NCBI GenBank assembly: GCA_964423475.1
Contig: CAYRFD010000006.1
Location: 1 to 31,780, forward strand
DNA length: 31,780 nucleotides
Direction: 5' to 3'
DNA from: JAUPVN01 sp964423475
Lineage (GTDB): Bacteria; Patescibacteriota; Saccharimonadia; Saccharimonadales; CAIOMD01
In this document: positions 29,499 to 31,780 of the stretch, one piece after another
Layout: every line of letters starts with the position of its first letter
Position numbering within the stretch: the first letter of the stretch is position 1
Position numbers and translations under genes: made by a program
Notes under the pieces: model-generated
What the model was told of the DNA's origin: nothing
Database searches by the model: none
Seen by the model: the letters and a program-made list of their open reading frames with translations, nothing else

Positions 29499-31056
29499 TA
29501 ATACCCCCTAATAGCCCAATATCGTTAGGGATATTAATTGTTTGGCCGTTAGCGCTAAGTATTAAATTTGATTGGCCAGGGGTGGCTCCAGAAAGATTAA
29601 TATCACAAGAAATTTCTGTTGTTGATCCGTCTTTGTATACACATGATGCGGGGATAATATTAGATGAGTTTTTTATACTTACAGATGTTTCGCATTCATC
29701 GGCCTCGGTTTCATGGCAAGGCATGTTTAACCCTGTAATAGAAAAATTATGTATCCCAGAAGCTATACTGGCTGTAGGGTTTAAAAGTGAAGTTATTCTT
29801 GGTGCGCTAGAATTTGAGCTAAAATATAATCTTACTTTTTGTTGGTAAAACTTACCTTCGTAATTGAATAATGAACTTTCTTGAATCGAGGCGTCGTAGT
29901 TGGTCAAAATAATAGGTGAAAATTGGCTTTCTCCACGGTATGGAACTGCCGCTACAAGATATTTAGAGGGGTCCGAATTTATTTGGCAAGCTTGATCATG
30001 AGAATCTCCGCAAAAATAGTAATTGCCCGGGTCCAGATTTGTAACGGTTAATAACCCATTAGCGTTAGATGTAGGCCTAAAATCTGTAGGATTTAAATTA
30101 TCGTAATAATAGTCTGTATTATTTGTGTCGCTATATTTTTTTACACCCCCTTTAATGTAAGCTTTTAAATTTGGTATTGGCGTACCGTCTATGTCTACGT
30201 TTTCTACCAAAAAACTATTAGTAGTTTTAGGGTTTATTGTCATAGTTATAGAAGAAGATTGTTGTGTAATGATATTTTGGCTAGAGAAGTTTGGAGACAG
30301 CCCACCGGCTGGTTTGATACTAGATAATGAGGAATACCCATCTTTTGAAGCAACTATTTGGTAGTCATTGCCTGTGTCGGGTTTTAATCCGTAAAATATT
30401 GCTATACCATTAGAATCTGTGCTATCAGTAAGATTAATGGTTGGAGAAACCGTTGGGTTAGAAACTGTAGCTAATGCTCCAGAAATTGGTAATCCCGAAG
30501 CGTCTATTACCCTTACAACAAGCGCTCCTGTTGTGCTATCCGTTTCTGCAACCCTTGCGGCTATTTGGGTGTCTAACTCGGCTACTTTTTTATTATTAAC
30601 GTATACCTTTACATTTGCAATTTTATAATCAGCAGGGTTTAGGTCTGTAGTAGGTGATCCGCTTGGGGAGGGTAAGTTCCTGCAAAGCAGATTCTTATTT
30701 TCTTCGTTTGGGTAATTTGCGCAGCCGTCATGTGCATCGTCTATATAATTTATACTCGTAATTATGTTGTATTCTGCCCCATCTATGTTTTCTGATTTAG
30801 TATTAGGCAGCGGGTTAGCTGTTTGTATAGCTCCATTTTCAACCGCCAAATCATCGTAGGGCAAAGATTTTAAGTATTCAATTTGGTTAGATGCTAACCC
30901 AACGCCAATAGTTTTTTGCCTAGCAAATAATGCTGTAGAGTTTAGGGCAACATATGCGCTAAATACAGAAATTGCTAGCATTGCAATAACAATACTAGAC
31001 ACAAGAAGCTCAATTATTGTAAAGCCACTATCATTATTTATTTTATAATCTTGCAT
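29485..31056 (-). CDS. Large minor pilin with carboxypeptidase-regulatory-like and IPT-like domains
   Basis: A standard prepilin start (NDSG-FTIIELLVSS, cleavage after Gly11, Glu+5 at residue 16) is fused to a 500-residue extracellular part. Residues about 178-255 look like a carboxypeptidase-regulatory/CnaB-type Ig domain (VRVIDASGLPISGALATV, GLKPDTGNDYQIVASKDGY). Residues about 282-375 look like a second such domain (GTPIPNLKAYIKGG, NLDPGNYYFCGD). The C-terminal ~100 residues resemble an IPT/TIG fold (PRITSLLNPT, FSITGLNM) with several paired Cys. At 523 residues it is far larger than a normal PilV. A minus-strand TATAAT lies about 14 nt before its ATG, so it may be transcribed apart from the major pilin. 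Confidence 0.8.
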   Translation of the reverse strand: MQDYKINNDSGFTIIELLVSSIVIAMLAISVFSAYVALNSTALFARQKTIGVGLASNQIEYLKSLPYDDLAVENGAIQTANPLPNTKSENIDGAEYNIITSINYIDDAHDGCANYPNEENKNLLCRNLPSPSGSPTTDLNPADYKIANVKVYVNNKKVAELDTQIAARVAETDSTTGALVVRVIDASGLPISGALATVSNPTVSPTINLTDSTDSNGIAIFYGLKPDTGNDYQIVASKDGYSSLSSIKPAGGLSPNFSSQNIITQQSSSITMTINPKTTNSFLVENVDIDGTPIPNLKAYIKGGVKKYSDTNNTDYYYDNLNPTDFRPTSNANGLLTVTNLDPGNYYFCGDSHDQACQINSDPSKYLVAAVPYRGESQFSPIILTNYDASIQESSLFNYEGKFYQQKVRLYFSSNSSAPRITSLLNPTASIASGIHNFSITGLNMPCHETEADECETSVSIKNSSNIIPASCVYKDGSTTEISCDINLSGATPGQSNLILSANGQTINIPNDIGLLGGINVVP

Positions 31057-31096
31057 AAGTACACTATTAATTATAGTACAATAAAGCTAAAGCTTT

Positions 31097-31142
31097 AAAT
31101 AAATTAAAACGGCTACATAAGCGCAGCCGTTTTAATTTATTT
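31097..31142 (-). terminator. Strong terminator/attenuator between major pilin and minor pilins
   Basis: Two 18-nt arms (31097-31114 and 31125-31142) are perfectly complementary around a 10-nt loop; the GC-rich core is ACGGCT/AGCCGT. Read on the minus strand it lies after the pilin stop and is followed by an AT-rich stretch. It also reads as a stem on the plus strand. Confidence 0.8.
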
Positions 31143-31154
31143 TTTTAGCTAAAA

Positions 31155-31619
31155 TTAGTTGGTGTTATTATTATTTACTCCAGTAACATAAACTACTGCA
31201 CCATCAGCTTCGCTCCAGTATCCTACTGCCATTTTATCGCCTGAATCTGTTACACTATAGCAATAAAAGTCTCCTGTTGAGTCTGACCCAGATGTTGGCG
31301 CAGATGTATCACAAGTTGTACCACTGGTTCCTCCATCCGTAAGAGATCCACCCTTAGGACTCTTTGTTGTTTTATCGTCTAGACCACCCAATGCAACTAA
31401 AGCAGCCACATCTGTTGGGTATTGACCATCTTTGGCATAGCCTTCTTCTGCTTTTTTGGCTATATTGCCAGCATCTGCTTGTCTGTCTGAATCGCGAGCA
31501 CTTTTTGTAACGTTACCATAGGCTACAAAACCTATTGTTGCCAATATACCAATTACTACAATCACAATTAATAGTTCTATAATTGTGAAACCTTTATTTT
31601 TTTTGTAAGTTGAGATCAT
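31155..31619 (-). CDS. Major type IV pilin-like protein
   Basis: The 154-residue prepilin has the textbook leader KKNKG-FTIIELLIVIVVIGILATIGFVAYG: cleavage after Gly10, Glu+5 (E15), and a long hydrophobic assembly helix. The globular part is Gly/Ser/Thr-rich with two Cys (CDTSAPT and FYCYS) that could form the C-terminal disulphide loop. It has the strongest expression signals in the window: TTGACA-N18-TAAAAT, and AGGAGG 10 nt before the ATG. A near-perfect terminator follows. All of this fits an abundant structural subunit. The polymerising ATPases and PilC/PilD must be elsewhere. Confidence 0.92.
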   Translation of the reverse strand: MISTYKKNKGFTIIELLIVIVVIGILATIGFVAYGNVTKSARDSDRQADAGNIAKKAEEGYAKDGQYPTDVAALVALGGLDDKTTKSPKGGSLTDGGTSGTTCDTSAPTSGSDSTGDFYCYSVTDSGDKMAVGYWSEADGAVVYVTGVNNNNTN

Positions 31620-31629
31620 AGAGACCCAC

Positions 31630-31635
31630 CCTCCT
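31630..31635 (-). promoter_or_regulatory. Consensus Shine-Dalgarno of the major pilin
   Basis: AGGAGG on the minus strand, 10 nt before the ATG. It is the only full-consensus ribosome site in the window and fixes the start at 31619. Confidence 0.85.
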
Positions 31636-31689
31636 GATTATTTTTTTACTTGTTATTTAGGATGATTTTGCTTATTCATCTTGCTTATG

Positions 31690-31719
31690 ATTTTAAACCG
31701 AGTGTAGTTTATTTGTCAA
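31690..31719 (-). promoter_or_regulatory. Major pilin promoter
   Basis: On the minus strand TTGACA (31714-31719), an 18-nt spacer and TAAAAT (31690-31695) predict a start near 31683 and a leader of about 64 nt. The rest of the window (31720-31780) shows nothing I can support. Confidence 0.75.
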
Positions 31720-31780
31720 CTATTTTGCACTTACTCACTACATCGTGGACACTTTTGCTCTTGGAATAGTTATGTTAAGT

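Noticed and set aside
1..31780. Alternative genetic code (UGA read as Gly or Trp), as in some CPR lineages
   Set aside because: Several well-defined genes end in UGA (amidotransferase, retropepsin-like gene, 15294 gene, 18792 gene), and no conserved protein contains internal UGA.

Overview
The window looks like chromosomal DNA of a low-GC, small-genome member of the Patescibacteria (CPR), most likely a Saccharibacteria (TM7)-type organism. The basis is gene style and content: very tight spacing with many ATGA overlaps, a shortened HrcA, a compact pilMNO cluster with prepilin-like genes, and UGA used as an ordinary stop (so not a Gracilibacteria/Absconditabacteria code-4/25 genome). The lineage is inferred without any database search. 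One 10-N assembly gap (2008-2017) lies inside tilS.

Layout. 1-361: no gene; a 74-nt direct repeat (1-74 and 260-333) made of what looks like a tRNA 3' tail plus terminator, with hairpin-rich DNA between the copies. 362-1090 (-): an Asn/Gln-rich tail-anchored protein. 1287-7462 (+): tilS, ftsH, murJ and lepA. 7509-8477 (-): two unrecognised genes. 8662-9132 (-): bcp peroxiredoxin, divergent from a guanylate-kinase-like gene. 9902-14452 (+): heat-shock block hrcA-grpE, dnaK, dnaJ with two CIRCE operators. 14539-15233: a class I glutamine amidotransferase overlapping a 32-codon membrane ORF with a prepilin-like start. 15294-16874: a large putative zinc peptidase related to DUF1704. 16940-19298: a retropepsin-like RimK partner, RimK, a DUF192 protein and a membrane protein. 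19363-19439: tRNA-Lys(UUU), followed by two tandem tRNA-tail/terminator cassettes. 19851-21134: a CYTH protein and an HD phosphohydrolase. 21226-24062: yebC-ruvC-ruvA-ruvB, then a PH-domain membrane protein (24089-24694). 24710-31619 (-): type IV pilus genes in the order major pilin, three minor pilin-like proteins, PilM, PilN, PilO and a small membrane protein.

How the parts work together. TilS, LepA, tRNA-Lys, RimK and YebC serve translation. FtsH, HrcA, GrpE, DnaK and DnaJ form the protein-quality arm, with HrcA able to shut down its own operon and dnaK through CIRCE. MurJ serves the cell wall. RuvABC resolves Holliday junctions. The pilus block supplies an inner-membrane assembly platform (PilM/N/O), a major pilin and large surface-exposed minor pilins, which fits a cell that attaches to hosts or takes up DNA.

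The most unusual signals are non-coding. First, tandem duplications of a tRNA 3' tail plus terminator, with an inverted copy of the tRNA T-arm and runs of tri-loop hairpins; the same architecture appears at two loci. Second, a -10 box placed exactly 6 nt before the ATG of five genes, which predicts leaderless mRNAs.
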